Source of the DNA: JANNAT01 sp031422555
GTDB lineage: Bacteria > Pseudomonadota > Alphaproteobacteria > Rhodobacterales > Rhodobacteraceae
NCBI GenBank assembly: GCA_031422555.1
Contig: JANPLZ010000094.1
Coordinates: 1 to 49,692, forward strand
DNA: 49,692 bases
Direction: 5' to 3'
Positions 1 to 8,120 of this stretch are shown piece by piece; the stretch's first letter is position 1, and each line of letters starts with the position of its first letter. The translations under genes and the position numbers were made by a program. Under the pieces are notes generated by a model. It worked only from the letters and a program-made list of their open reading frames with translations. It did not search any database and was not told the DNA's origin.

Positions 1-897
1 AAACGGCACCAAAAGATCGGTGACTTTGCCGGTTTTGATCAATTCATTCGCCATGCGCGGCGTCATCTTGTCGCCCGCCTTGCAGATCACCTCGCCCGAG
101 GCTGCATCGACAATGTCATAGGTCGGACGGGTGCCACGCACACGTTCCGGGAAGAACTTGGTGACCCAGCCTTTGTTCTTTTCATGCTTGAACATGACGG
201 TCTGGTAATAGGCATCCATGATGCCTTCCTGATCCATGCCCAACGCGTATAGCAGCGTCGTTACCGGCAGTTTGCGGCGACGGTCGATGCGCGCAAACAC
301 GATGTCCTTGGCGTCAAATTCAAAGTCCAGCCACGAGCCGCGATAGGGAATGATCCGGCAGGCGAACAGCAACTTGCCCGACGAATGGGTTTTGCCTTTG
401 TCATGGTCAAAGAAAACGCCGGGACTGCGGTGCATCTGGGATACGATAACCCGCTCGGTGCCGTTCACGATGAAGGTGCCATTGCCGGTCATCAGGGGCA
501 TGTCGCCCATGTAAACGTCTTGTTCCTTGATATCTTTGACCGACCGCGCCCCGGTGGTTTCATCGACATCAAACACGATCAGACGCAGCGTTACCTTCAG
601 CGGTGCCGCAAAGGTCATATCACGGGCCTGGCATTCATCCACGTCGTACTTCGGCTTTTCCAGCTCGTATTTCACAAATTCCAACACGGCGGTTTCGTTG
701 AAATCCTTGATCGGAAACACCGACTGGAAGGTGCCTTGAATGCCATTGCCATCGGTGGGCTTTTCGCCCTCTCCCGACCGCAAGAACAGATCATAAGAAG
801 ATTTCTGAACCTCGATAAGGTTCGGCATCTCCAGCACTTCGCGGATTTTGCCGAAATACCGACGGATACGCTTCTGGCCAACGTAAGTATGCGCCAT
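1..897 (-). CDS. rpoB: RNA polymerase beta subunit, N-terminal part
   Basis: This is the first 299 codons of the beta subunit of DNA-directed RNA polymerase; the rest lies beyond the left edge of the window. The protein begins MAHTYVGQKRIRRYFGKI and continues through typical beta N-terminal blocks such as LIEVQKSSYDLFL, GTFIVNGTERVIVSQ and HRSPGVFF. The fork and active-site regions are not in view. It is the last gene seen of the minus-strand cluster and follows rplL after about 250 bp that holds several hairpins. The frame is open to the edge. The assignment is certain from sequence and gene order. Confidence 0.97.
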   Translation of the reverse strand, partial: MAHTYVGQKRIRRYFGKIREVLEMPNLIEVQKSSYDLFLRSGEGEKPTDGNGIQGTFQSVFPIKDFNETAVLEFVKYELEKPKYDVDECQARDMTFAAPLKVTLRLIVFDVDETTGARSVKDIKEQDVYMGDMPLMTGNGTFIVNGTERVIVSQMHRSPGVFFDHDKGKTHSSGKLLFACRIIPYRGSWLDFEFDAKDIVFARIDRRRKLPVTTLLYALGMDQEGIMDAYYQTVMFKHEKNKGWVTKFFPERVRGTRPTYDIVDAASGEVICKAGDKMTPRMANELIKTGKVTDLLVPF

Positions 898-1034
898 GGT
901 CGTGGTCACCTTTCATCATTTTTCGCCGGTATGCGCATCGTCGGGCCACGATACGCACGCCGCTTGGCGAGAGGGGGTTTTGGTTCTATTCATGCCACCC
1001 GTCCCGTAGGGCGGCTCCCGAGCCTTAACCGCGC

Positions 1035-1138
1035 CTTGGAAGCTGCTTTGTTGCCAAAGCCCCCACCAAGACGCGCTTGGCTGGGACCGATATTTCGGAC
1101 CCAGCCAGCAGTTTCAAATCGGGGCACGCAATGCCCCG
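1035..1138 (-). promoter_or_regulatory. Hairpin cluster between rplL and rpoB (attenuator or processing site)
   Basis: Three stem-loops lie in the 248-bp gap, in this order after rplL. The stem at 1120-1138 is perfect (CGGGGCA/TGCCCCG). The stem at 1079-1106 has 11 pairs and one mismatch (GGCTGGG..CCCAGCC). The compound stem at 1035-1070 has an inner GCTTTG-GCAA-CAAAGC and an outer CTTGG/CCAAG pair. None is followed by a clear T run. In E. coli this gap holds a partial terminator and an RNase III site that sets the lower level of rpoB against rplL. The same role is inferred here from position and structure only. Confidence 0.55.
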
Positions 1139-1145
1139 GCCCGAA

Positions 1146-1517
1146 TTACTTCAACTCAACCTTGGCGCCAGCTTCTTCCAACTTTTTCTTGATGGTTTCT
1201 GCATCAGCCTTGGTAGCGCCTTCTTTGACCTTGCCACCGGCTTCAACCAGATCCTTGGCTTCTTTCAGGCCCAGACCGGTGATGGTGCGCACTTCTTTGA
1301 TGACGTTGATTTTGTTCGGACCGGCTTCGGTCAGCACAACGTCAAATTCGGTCTTTTCTTCAGCAACTTCTGCCACTGCAGCCGGACCAGCCATCATTAC
1401 CGCGCCGCCAGCAGCGGGCTCGATGCCATATTTGTCCTTCAGAATGGTTTTCAGTTCCTGCGCCTGCAACAGCGTCAGACCGACGATTTCTTCTGCTAGT
1501 TTGTTCAGATCAGCCAT
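1146..1517 (-). CDS. rplL: 50S ribosomal protein L7/L12
   Basis: This 123-residue stalk protein of the large ribosomal subunit recruits translation GTPases. The N-terminal dimerisation part (ADLNKLAEEIVGLT) is followed by an Ala/Gly-rich hinge near residues 35-50 and the C-terminal domain (KTEFDVVL, NKINVIKEVR, GLGLKEAKDLVE). I chose the ATG at 1517. An in-frame ATG at 1523 is closer to the GGAT ribosome-binding sequence than usual, and the family normally begins MADL. It lies 64 bp after rplJ, with which it should be co-transcribed, and is followed by a hairpin-rich gap before rpoB. Confidence 0.96.
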   Translation of the reverse strand: MADLNKLAEEIVGLTLLQAQELKTILKDKYGIEPAAGGAVMMAGPAAVAEVAEEKTEFDVVLTEAGPNKINVIKEVRTITGLGLKEAKDLVEAGGKVKEGATKADAETIKKKLEEAGAKVELK

Positions 1518-1581
1518 TTTCATATCCGTTCAATTAAGATGGTTCCAACGATGCAGGGTTTCCCCTGCGAAGGGCCGAAGT

Positions 1582-2097
1582 TCAGGCGGCTGCCCGTTCC
1601 TCGATGGTTGACAGAATGCTTGCGATGTTAGACGCAGGCGCGCCAATGGCCCCTGCCAGTTGCGATCCGGGCGCGCCAATCATCGACACGATCTGAGCAA
1701 TCAGCTCTTCACGTGACGGCAAGGCGGCCACGGCCTTCACACCGGCCTGGTCCAGAATCGTGGTGCCCATAGCCCCACCAAGGATCACGAATTTCTCGTT
1801 CCCCTTGGCATAGGCTTCGGTGACTTTCGCCGCGGCGACTGGGTCTTCCGAATAAGCAATCACGGTCATGCCCGTAAGCAGGTCACCCATCTTAACGCCG
1901 GGTTTCCCTTCAAGGGCGATCTTGGCGAGCTTGTTCTTGGCAACGCGGACGGACCCACCCACAACACGCATTTTTGCGCGCAGGTCCTGCATCTGTGCAA
2001 CTGTCATCCCCGCGTAGTGGGCGACCACTACAACGCCAGAGCTTGCGAAGATCTGGCCGAGTTCATCGACCACTTTCTCTTTTTGGGCTCTATCCAC
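1582..2097 (-). CDS. rplJ: 50S ribosomal protein L10
   Basis: L10 forms the base of the ribosomal stalk and binds L7/L12 dimers through its C-terminal helix. The 171-residue product begins with DRAQKEKVVDEL and contains the rRNA-binding stretch VRVAKNKLAKIAL near residues 51-63. It ends with the Ala/Ile-rich helix that holds the L12 sites. The start is GTG at 2097, supported by TTGGAG seven bases upstream; no ATG fits as well. A 304-bp untranslated leader precedes it and rplL follows. In other bacteria L10 (with L12) represses its own operon through such a leader. Confidence 0.95.
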   Translation of the reverse strand: MDRAQKEKVVDELGQIFASSGVVVVAHYAGMTVAQMQDLRAKMRVVGGSVRVAKNKLAKIALEGKPGVKMGDLLTGMTVIAYSEDPVAAAKVTEAYAKGNEKFVILGGAMGTTILDQAGVKAVAALPSREELIAQIVSMIGAPGSQLAGAIGAPASNIASILSTIEERAAA

Positions 2098-2401
2098 AGT
2101 TTCACTCCAAGGTTGGGGGTTTCCCCCCGGCTCATATTAACCCCGGAATAAATCCGGGGCGGTCGGGTCCGCGATGTGGTCCCGAGCCCAAGATCACCGG
2201 CGAAGGTGATTTCAATCTCGTTCCCCATCTCAGGCAGGAAAATTAAAGGCCGGGGCCTACCCACCGTCTTGGACAGGACAGGGCGATTTCGCCCAGTCAT
2301 CCCTTTCCTTACGGATCAGGAATTCAGTTTCGCAAAGGCTGGATCGAAATCCACTTTGCGGTGGCGGGCAAGGCGGGCGTGATGCCCACCACCCAGCCCA
2401 G
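2098..2401 (-). promoter_or_regulatory. Gap between rplA and rplJ; putative L10 leader
   Basis: No credible gene lies in this 304-bp stretch. In transcription order it holds a hairpin at 2281-2294 (GGGCGA/TCGCCC), one at 2193-2210 (ATCACC/GGTGAT) and one at 2141-2159 (CCCCGGA/TCCGGGG), the last followed by TTAATAT. Many bacteria carry an L10(L12)-binding leader RNA with a kink-turn just here, used for autoregulation. I infer that role from position and the series of stems; I did not verify the kink-turn consensus. A promoter for rplJL could also lie here. Confidence 0.5.
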
Positions 2402-3100
2402 TTACTTGGCCGTGGCCGATGCCAAATCAAGAGCAACGCCGGGGCCCATCGTGGACGACAGCGATACTTTTTTCAGGTAAGCGCCCTTGGCACCGGCAGG
2501 TTTGGCCCGTGCAACCGCATCAACAAATGCGCGCACGTTTTGTGCCAGCATGACGTCGCTGAAAGACACCTTGCCGATACCGGCGTGAATCACACCGGCT
2601 TTTTCGACCTTGAACTGCACTTCGCCGCCCTTGGCCGCATCAACCGCGCCTTTGACGTCCATCGTCACCGTGCCGACCTTTGGGTTCGGCATCAGGTTGC
2701 GGGGGCCAAGAATTTTGCCCAGACGGCCGACCAGCGGCATCATGTCTGGCGTGGCGATGCAACGGTCGAATTCGATCTTGCCGGACTGGATGATGGCCAT
2801 CAGGTCTTCGGCACCAACAATGTCAGCACCCGCAGCCGTGGCTTCGTCTGCCTTGGCACCGCGTGCGAACACGGCCACACGCACGGTTTTGCCCGTGCCG
2901 TTTGGCAAGGTTACAACGCCGCGCACCATTTGGTCGGCGTGCCGCGGGTCAACACCCAAGTTCATCGCGATTTCCAGTGTTTCGTCAAACTTAGCCGTCG
3001 CCGACGACTTGATCAGCGCAACCGCTGCTTCCACAGCGATCAGGTCTTTGCCATCGAAGGCTTCGCGGGCTTTGACGGTTCTTTTTCCAAGCTTTGCCAT
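2402..3100 (-). CDS. rplA: 50S ribosomal protein L1
   Basis: L1 binds 23S rRNA at the mobile stalk beside the E site. The 232-residue protein has the usual length and the family blocks LGVDPRHADQMVRG near residue 49, PNGTGKTVRVAVFA, and PRNLMPNPKVGTVT near 133. It starts only 4 bases after the rplK stop, so the two genes are almost certainly translationally linked; its AAGG ribosome-binding sequence lies within the end of rplK. In other bacteria L1 represses the rplK-rplA pair. The fit to the family is complete and nothing is odd. Confidence 0.97.
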   Translation of the reverse strand: MAKLGKRTVKAREAFDGKDLIAVEAAVALIKSSATAKFDETLEIAMNLGVDPRHADQMVRGVVTLPNGTGKTVRVAVFARGAKADEATAAGADIVGAEDLMAIIQSGKIEFDRCIATPDMMPLVGRLGKILGPRNLMPNPKVGTVTMDVKGAVDAAKGGEVQFKVEKAGVIHAGIGKVSFSDVMLAQNVRAFVDAVARAKPAGAKGAYLKKVSLSSTMGPGVALDLASATAK

Positions 3101-3104
3101 GATA

Positions 3105-3557
3105 TCAGCCCTTCACTTCGATGCCGCAGGATTTCGCCGAACCCATGATCACCTGCATCGCCGCCTCGATCGAGTTGGCGTTCAGGTCTTTCATCTTGTT
3201 CTCGGCAATCTTGCGGATCTGGGCCAAGGTGACCGACCCGGCAACGGCGTGGCCCGGCTTGACCGACCCCTTGGCGCGATTGCGCTTGCCAACCAGTGGC
3301 AAAGCGGCGGCTTTCTTCAACTGAAATGCAGCAGGTGCCGTTTTCAATTCAAGGCTGAACGACTTGTCCTGATAATAGGTGATGATCACTGGTGTCGGTG
3401 TGCCCAATTCCAGATCAGCGGTCTTTGCGTTGAACTCTTTGACAAACGCCATGATGTTCAGGCCGCGCTGACCCAATGCAGGGCCAACTGGCGGGGACGG
3501 GTTGGCTTGGCCCGCTTTGACTTGCAGCTTTAGGCTGCCGATAATCTTCTTGGCCAT
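3105..3557 (-). CDS. rplK: 50S ribosomal protein L11
   Basis: L11 binds the GTPase-associated region of 23S rRNA and is the target region of thiopeptide antibiotics. The N-terminal domain shows KLQVKAGQANPSPPVGPALGQ, and the C-terminal RNA-binding domain carries the ending SAKSCGIEV. At 150 residues it is slightly longer than the common 141-143. Start ATG 3557 has AAGGAG seven bases upstream. It is the first gene of the rplK-rplA pair; 104 bp separate it from nusG, in which I see no clear terminator. Confidence 0.96.
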   Translation of the reverse strand: MAKKIIGSLKLQVKAGQANPSPPVGPALGQRGLNIMAFVKEFNAKTADLELGTPTPVIITYYQDKSFSLELKTAPAAFQLKKAAALPLVGKRNRAKGSVKPGHAVAGSVTLAQIRKIAENKMKDLNANSIEAAMQVIMGSAKSCGIEVKG

Positions 3558-3661
3558 CTGGCCTCTCCTTTATCACAGCGCGCTTGGGATTAAGCGGCGC
3601 AGTTTAGTGGTTCGGTCTGCGGTATCTGATCAAGTCAGGCCGCGCGCCTCCCACACAGCAC

Positions 3662-4195
3662 TCAAATGTTTTTCGACACTTGGGTGAATTCCAATTCAAC
3701 GGGCGTGGCGCGACCAAAGATCGACACCGACACCTTCAGGCGGCTGTGACCTTCATCAACATCTTCGACCATGCCGTCAAAGCCTTCGAATGGGCCATCG
3801 GTTACCTTGACGCGTTCGCCAATGTCAAAGCGGATCAGGTTGCGCGGGGCTTCCAATCCTTCTTCGACGCGGTTCAGGATCTGGTTCACCTCGGCGTCGC
3901 GCATCGGCATTGGCTTGCCTTGCGGCCCCAAAAACCCCGTCACGCGGTTGATGGACGAGATCAAATGGTAGCCACGGCTGCTCATTTCCATCCGCACCAG
4001 AACATAGCCCGGCATAAAACGGCGTTCAGACGTCACTTTCTTGCCGCGACGCACTTCGATCACTTCTTCGGTGGGCACCAGAACTTCTTCGATTTCCTCA
4101 CCAAGGCTGGCCTCGGCAACGGCGGTTCTGATCTGCTCGGCAACTTTCTTCTCGAAATTCGAGAGAACGCTTACCGAATACCAACGCTTGGCCAT
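3662..4195 (-). CDS. nusG: Transcription elongation/antitermination factor NusG
   Basis: NusG binds the RNA polymerase clamp, suppresses pausing and links polymerase with Rho or the ribosome. The 177-residue protein starts MAKRWYSVSVLSNFEKKV and has the NGN-domain blocks RRGKKVTSERRFMPGYVLVRM and VTGFLGPQGKPMP. It ends with the KOW domain (GERVKVTDGPFEGFDG, then VSIFGRATPVELEF). I chose ATG 4195 because GGTGGAAG lies just upstream. The frame stays open to 4279, but that extension lacks family similarity. It sits between secE, from which a terminator-like hairpin separates it, and rplK. Confidence 0.96.
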   Translation of the reverse strand: MAKRWYSVSVLSNFEKKVAEQIRTAVAEASLGEEIEEVLVPTEEVIEVRRGKKVTSERRFMPGYVLVRMEMSSRGYHLISSINRVTGFLGPQGKPMPMRDAEVNQILNRVEEGLEAPRNLIRFDIGERVKVTDGPFEGFDGMVEDVDEGHSRLKVSVSIFGRATPVELEFTQVSKNI

Positions 4196-4277
4196 GCCAC
4201 TTCCACCTTGTCTGCCCGGCCGCAACTGCGTCCGAATGTCCTGTATTTTCCAGCGGTTAACCCGCCATTCCCGGAAC

Positions 4278-4310
4278 AAAAAACAGCGCGCAACCCGAAT
4301 CGCTGCGCGC
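4278..4310 (-). terminator. Intrinsic terminator between secE and nusG
   Basis: Read on the minus strand, a 7-bp perfect GC stem (GCGCGCA/TGCGCGC) with an 11-base loop is followed by TGTTTTTTG, the classic form of a Rho-independent terminator. It lies 80 bp after the secE stop and 82 bp before the nusG start. A second GC hairpin (GCGGGG/CCCCGC) lies at 4329-4349. In E. coli secE and nusG are one transcript, so a terminator here implies either partial read-through or a separate nusG promoter. Confidence 0.65.
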
Positions 4311-4390
4311 CTGTGTTCGTTTGGATTGGCGGGGAATATCCGGCCCCGCGCACAAACTCAAGTGAATTCCGTCACTTATTTGGTTTGACT

Positions 4391-4585
4391 TTAAACGCCG
4401 GTGATGATCGCCGTCAGCCCGAACCGGATAACCATATCCACCAGACTAAAAAACGTGGCGGTCAAGGCGGCCATGATGAACACCATGATCGTGGTCAGCA
4501 CCACTTCGCGCCGGGTGGGCCAAACAACTTTGGCCACTTCGGCGCGCACCTGTTGCAGAAACTGGACGGGGTTCATACTGGCCAT
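4391..4585 (-). CDS. secE: Preprotein translocase subunit SecE
   Basis: SecE is the small clamp subunit of the SecYEG channel in the inner membrane. The 64-residue protein is of the short, single-span type. A cytoplasmic amphipathic stretch (QFLQQVRAEVAKVVWPTRREV, with the signature VVWPTR) is followed by one membrane helix at about residues 29-57. The start at 4585 is preceded by GGAAG at a spacing of 7; ATG 4576 is the alternative. It lies downstream of tRNA-Trp and upstream of nusG, the usual alphaproteobacterial order. Confidence 0.93.
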   Translation of the reverse strand: MASMNPVQFLQQVRAEVAKVVWPTRREVVLTTIMVFIMAALTATFFSLVDMVIRFGLTAIITGV

Positions 4586-4732
4586 GGCTGTGCTTCCAAA
4601 GGGATCGGCGCAAGATCGCGTGGGGTCAGTTACGCGCTTGGGTGCCGGAATTCAAGCGCCAAGGCACAACCCGATATCACCTCGTCCAAGACGATCGCGT
4701 TGTCACAATCCGGCAGCAACTGGCCAGATGCT

Positions 4733-4808
4733 TGGCAGGAGTTGGGGGACTCGAACCCACGACCCTCGGTTTTGGAGACCGATGCTCTACCAACTGAGCT
4801 AAACTCCT
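4733..4808 (-). tRNA. trnW: tRNA-Trp (anticodon CCA)
   Basis: The 76-nt gene folds as a complete cloverleaf. It has acceptor stem AGGAGTT/AACTCCT, D arm GCTC..GAGC, and anticodon stem TCGGT/ACCGA with loop CTCCAAA (anticodon CCA). The T arm is GTGGG-TTCGAGT-CCCCC, the discriminator is G, and the 3' CCA is encoded. It is the only tRNA I see in the window and stands immediately upstream of secE, a linkage common in alphaproteobacteria. Confidence 0.97.
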
Positions 4809-4927
4809 CAAGCTTAGTCGGGTTACGGCAGGGCAGACGGGAAATCAAGGGGGAATGCGGGGCACTTGTGGCAAACAGCGCGCTTCGACACAGTGGTTGC
4901 ACAAGGGAAATGAAGGCCAGCCATTCA

Positions 4928-5773
4928 ATGCAAAATACCCCTATCGCGGCACTGCTTGCTGCCTACGCGGAGCGGCCTTGGCACGGTGTTTCAGGCAAGG
5001 AGATGGCGCAGGCGCTGGCGGTGCCGTCGATGCTAACGCATGAGGAAAGTCAGCTTTATCATTGGATAGGCCAAAACGCCGCCGGTTTTGGCGCGACGAT
5101 TGATCTGGGGGCGTTTGCGGGAGGATCAGCGGCGCGGCTGTTGCAGGGGCTGCAGACCGGGGGGCGTCCGCACCATCTACATGCCTATGACCGCTTTACC
5201 GCCAACGCCGCCGCCCGCGCCCGGTTTTTGTCGCCAAACGGCGTGGCCCTGACGAACGCCGAAAATATCCTGCCCTTGGTGCAGCAGTTGCTGACGCCGT
5301 GGCAAGCCAACCTAACCTTGCATCCCGGCGATATCCTGACGCAAACTTGGAGCGGTGATCCGGTAGAGATTTTGGCGATAGACGCAGGCAAAAGCCCTGA
5401 ATTGACTGACCATATTGCGGCCCAGTTCATGGCACCCTTGGTGGCGGGGCGATCTTTGGTGATAAACCAAGACTTTTTGCACGCAACCCAGCCGTGGCTG
5501 GCGGTGCAGATGGCCAAACTTGCCGCCTCTTTCACCCCAGTGGCCCAAGTCGTACCCGATTGCGTGGTGTTTTTATGCACAGCACCGATTGATGCCCGCG
5601 CCATCGCCGCTGCTCGCACCAGCGGCATGACAGATGACGCCTTGATATCCGGCGTTCAGGCCGCTGCAAAAGTGTTTGCACCATGGATCAAACGTCGCCG
5701 CTTTGACGCCATGGTGGCGAAGATCACCGCCAATCCGGGGGTGCGGGTGGCTTGGAAAATGAAAAACGGCTGA
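4928..5773 (+). CDS. Hypothetical Rossmann-fold protein, methyltransferase-like
   Basis: This is a 281-residue soluble protein. Residues near 55-70 read TIDLGAFAGGSAARLLQG, which resembles the glycine-rich SAM-binding loop of class I methyltransferases of the sugar-O-methyltransferase/Methyltransf_24 type. Further on, VEILAIDAGKSPELT resembles the acidic strand that contacts the substrate in that group. No substrate can be named. I chose ATG 4928 because GAAGG lies about ten bases upstream; the frame is open much further, but that part is antisense to secE, nusG and tRNA-Trp. It converges with the lipoprotein gene, 9 bp from its stop. Confidence 0.7.
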   Translation: MQNTPIAALLAAYAERPWHGVSGKEMAQALAVPSMLTHEESQLYHWIGQNAAGFGATIDLGAFAGGSAARLLQGLQTGGRPHHLHAYDRFTANAAARARFLSPNGVALTNAENILPLVQQLLTPWQANLTLHPGDILTQTWSGDPVEILAIDAGKSPELTDHIAAQFMAPLVAGRSLVINQDFLHATQPWLAVQMAKLAASFTPVAQVVPDCVVFLCTAPIDARAIAAARTSGMTDDALISGVQAAAKVFAPWIKRRRFDAMVAKITANPGVRVAWKMKNG

Positions 5774-5782
5774 TAATCTGCG

Positions 5783-6406
5783 TTAGTTGCTGGCCGGTGG
5801 CCCAATCGGCGCGGGTGGGCCGACCAGACCGACAGGCGCTGGCGCGGGAACCGCCCCGGCTTTGCCCTTTGGCGGCAGGCCAAACCATTCAGGATGTTCC
5901 AGCAACCAGCCTTCGACTTTTTTGGCGGCGTTATAAGACAAAACCTCCATCTGCTGTTGCTTGGACTGGGTCACGCCGGATCCAATGAACGTCTCGGGGG
6001 AAAGTTTTTCAAAGATGGTGAATTGGCGGCCCTCGGGGTTCAGCTTCAGACCAGCCGCATCGTCCCAGATGTTGGCCGTCACCACCAGAACTGACTTGGG
6101 TTTCAGCACCAGCGGAATACCGGGCGGGGCAAGCGCATAGCCGTCAATCGAAATACCGATGTTATAGAGTTTCGTCCCGTCATAGCGGCCAAACCGGGCA
6201 GCAACCGCGTTTTTGATCTCGGTTTCCCATTGGTCCGGGGTAACTTCCCGCGAAATCGGCACTTTTTGCACATTGTCAGCCACGGCAATGTTCAGCCCCA
6301 GCGCAAAATCGCCCAACGGCACCGGCGGCTTTTGCAAATCGCTGTTCTGACAGGCGGTCAGCAGGGTGATCCCCAAGGCAAGGGCGGCAAAGCGGGCAAA
6401 TCGCAT
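5783..6406 (-). CDS. Putative outer-membrane lipoprotein, unknown function
   Basis: The 207-residue product begins with a lipoprotein signal (MRFARFAALALGITLLTAC); the lipobox LTAC puts the acylated Cys at residue 19. The mature part has no family I recognise. It contains ISIDGYALAPPGIPLVLKPKSVL and ends in a Pro/Ala/Gly-rich tail (VPAPAPVGLVGPPAPIGPP) that may span the periplasm or be disordered. Start ATG 6406 has AAAGGAA eight bases upstream. It is divergent from the P450 gene across 180 bp and convergent with the methyltransferase-like gene. Confidence 0.75.
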   Translation of the reverse strand: MRFARFAALALGITLLTACQNSDLQKPPVPLGDFALGLNIAVADNVQKVPISREVTPDQWETEIKNAVAARFGRYDGTKLYNIGISIDGYALAPPGIPLVLKPKSVLVVTANIWDDAAGLKLNPEGRQFTIFEKLSPETFIGSGVTQSKQQQMEVLSYNAAKKVEGWLLEHPEWFGLPPKGKAGAVPAPAPVGLVGPPAPIGPPASN

Positions 6407-6586
6407 CGGGTGATTCCTTTGGCAACGACGATCGGGCGGCACAACTCAGTCACATTTGGATAGCTGCGTCGTCTTGGTTGCGCAACCATTGCTGATGGAC
6501 CGCCGCCTTGCCCCGCGCGGCTTTGACGCCTTTGCCCAAGCACGGTTTCGGTCTAATTTCTGCCTCACACCGAAAGGATGCTGCCC

Positions 6587-7978
6587 ATGGACCATCCAGC
6601 CCCCTCTGCCACGCCCCGCACGCCGCCCGAAACCATGGAAACACCCGCGCGTGTGCCGCTGCATTCCGTGCCTTTGGGCATTTTAGGGTCGCTCAAGGCC
6701 GGGCGGCGCAATGTGTTGGAACTGATCCCGGAAATTGCCACCCGGGTGCCGATGTTGTCGGGCAAAACCGGCAAGCGCTGGCATATGGTGATGGATCCAG
6801 GCGCGCTGAAGGTGGTGCTGCGCGACAAAGTGGCCGATTATCCGAAATCCGAAGTTACCAAGCTGATCTTGCAACCTGCCATCGGCGACAGTCTTTTCGT
6901 GGCCGAGGGCGAGCATTGGATGTGGCAACGCCGGGCCGCAGCCCCGGTGTTCACCCACCGCAATGTGGCATCCCTGGCCCCGGTAATGACCCTTGCGGCC
7001 GAACGTTCCGCCGAACGGATTGCCCAAAGTGCGGGGCGGGCGGTGGATGTCTATGCCGAAATGGTCACCGCGACCTTCGAGGTGATTTCGGACGTCACCT
7101 TTTCGGACGGCACCGGATTTGACCGCGATTCCGTGCATGCGGCGATTGAAACCTACATCGGGCAAACCGCCAAAGTATCCTTGCTGGATATTCTTGGCGC
7201 ACCGGCTTGGATGCCGCGCCCGTCGCGGATGCTGGCATCATCAGGTATGCGCGAGATGAAGCGGGTGGCCGATACCGCTATTGACCGCCGCCGCGCAGAT
7301 GGGGCGAAACCGATCCCTGATTTGCTGGATCTTTTGCTGGGCGGCGCCGATCCTGCTACGGGACGCAAAATGACCACGGCTGAACTGCGCGACAATCTGC
7401 TGACATTCATCGTGGCCGGGCATGAAACCACAGCACTGACGCTGGCTTGGGCGCTGTATCTGTGCGCCTTTGACCCAACCGTGCAAGATCGGGCGCGGGC
7501 CGAGGCGCAGGCCGTGTTGCAGGGCCGCGCCGCCACCGCCGCCGATGTGCCCCACCTGCCCCTGATCCGCCGCATCGTCGATGAAACCCTGCGGCTGTAT
7601 CCCCCGGCGGCGTTTCTGTCGCGCACGGCGCGCAGTGCTGATACCCTGTGTGGCCGCGATATCCGCCCCGGTGATACGGTGGTGCTGCCGATTTATGCCC
7701 TGCACCGCCACCATTTGCTGTGGGATAATCCCGACGCCTTCGACCCCACCCGCTTTGCAGATGCCAAAGCCATCGACCGCTTTGCCTATCTGCCGTTCGG
7801 CGATGGCCCGCGCATTTGCATCGGTGCCAGCTTTGCGCTGCAAGAGGCGGTGATCATTCTGGCCACCTTGCTGGCGCGTCACAAATTCATCCGGATTCCG
7901 GGCAAAGACCCGGTGCCGGTGATGATCCTAACCCTGCGCCCGCAAGGCGGGGTATGGTTGGGGATAGAGCCGGTTTAA
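6587..7978 (+). CDS. Cytochrome P450
   Basis: This is a heme-thiolate monooxygenase of 463 residues, with no membrane anchor, as usual for bacterial P450s. The I-helix oxygen-activation motif AGHETT is at 277-282, the K-helix ExxR appears as ETLRLYPP, and the heme loop FGDGPRICIG at 404-413 puts the axial Cys at 411. The product may hydroxylate fatty acids or terpenoids, but the substrate cannot be read from sequence. The ATG at 6587 is preferred over 6578 because GAAAGG stands nine bases before it. No ferredoxin or reductase gene adjoins. The RHS array begins about 140 bp downstream. Confidence 0.93.
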   Translation: MDHPAPSATPRTPPETMETPARVPLHSVPLGILGSLKAGRRNVLELIPEIATRVPMLSGKTGKRWHMVMDPGALKVVLRDKVADYPKSEVTKLILQPAIGDSLFVAEGEHWMWQRRAAAPVFTHRNVASLAPVMTLAAERSAERIAQSAGRAVDVYAEMVTATFEVISDVTFSDGTGFDRDSVHAAIETYIGQTAKVSLLDILGAPAWMPRPSRMLASSGMREMKRVADTAIDRRRADGAKPIPDLLDLLLGGADPATGRKMTTAELRDNLLTFIVAGHETTALTLAWALYLCAFDPTVQDRARAEAQAVLQGRAATAADVPHLPLIRRIVDETLRLYPPAAFLSRTARSADTLCGRDIRPGDTVVLPIYALHRHHLLWDNPDAFDPTRFADAKAIDRFAYLPFGDGPRICIGASFALQEAVIILATLLARHKFIRIPGKDPVPVMILTLRPQGGVWLGIEPV

Positions 7979-8120
7979 GGCAGGCGTGCGGCCAGATCAG
8001 TAAAATGCTGCAGGGATTAGGGGCAAGGCAGCGAATAAGGCGATCTTTGCCCATCCGCTGCAGAAAATCCGGCCGGTTTATGATGGCACCCCCTTACATG
8101 CCACCGAGATGCACCGTGAT

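Noticed and set aside
385..1611. Long plus-strand open frame over rpoB and rplL
   Set aside because: It is a shadow of high-GC codon bias opposite two certain genes; its product resembles nothing.
3680..4927. Long plus-strand open frame running into the methyltransferase-like gene
   Set aside because: It is antisense to nusG, secE and tRNA-Trp; the supported start of the real gene is at 4928 with a ribosome-binding sequence.
6476..6487. 12-bp palindrome GGTTGCGCAACC between the divergent lipoprotein and P450 genes, a possible operator
   Set aside because: A single 12-bp palindrome in a GC-rich gap can occur by chance; no regulator gene adjoins and no second copy was seen.
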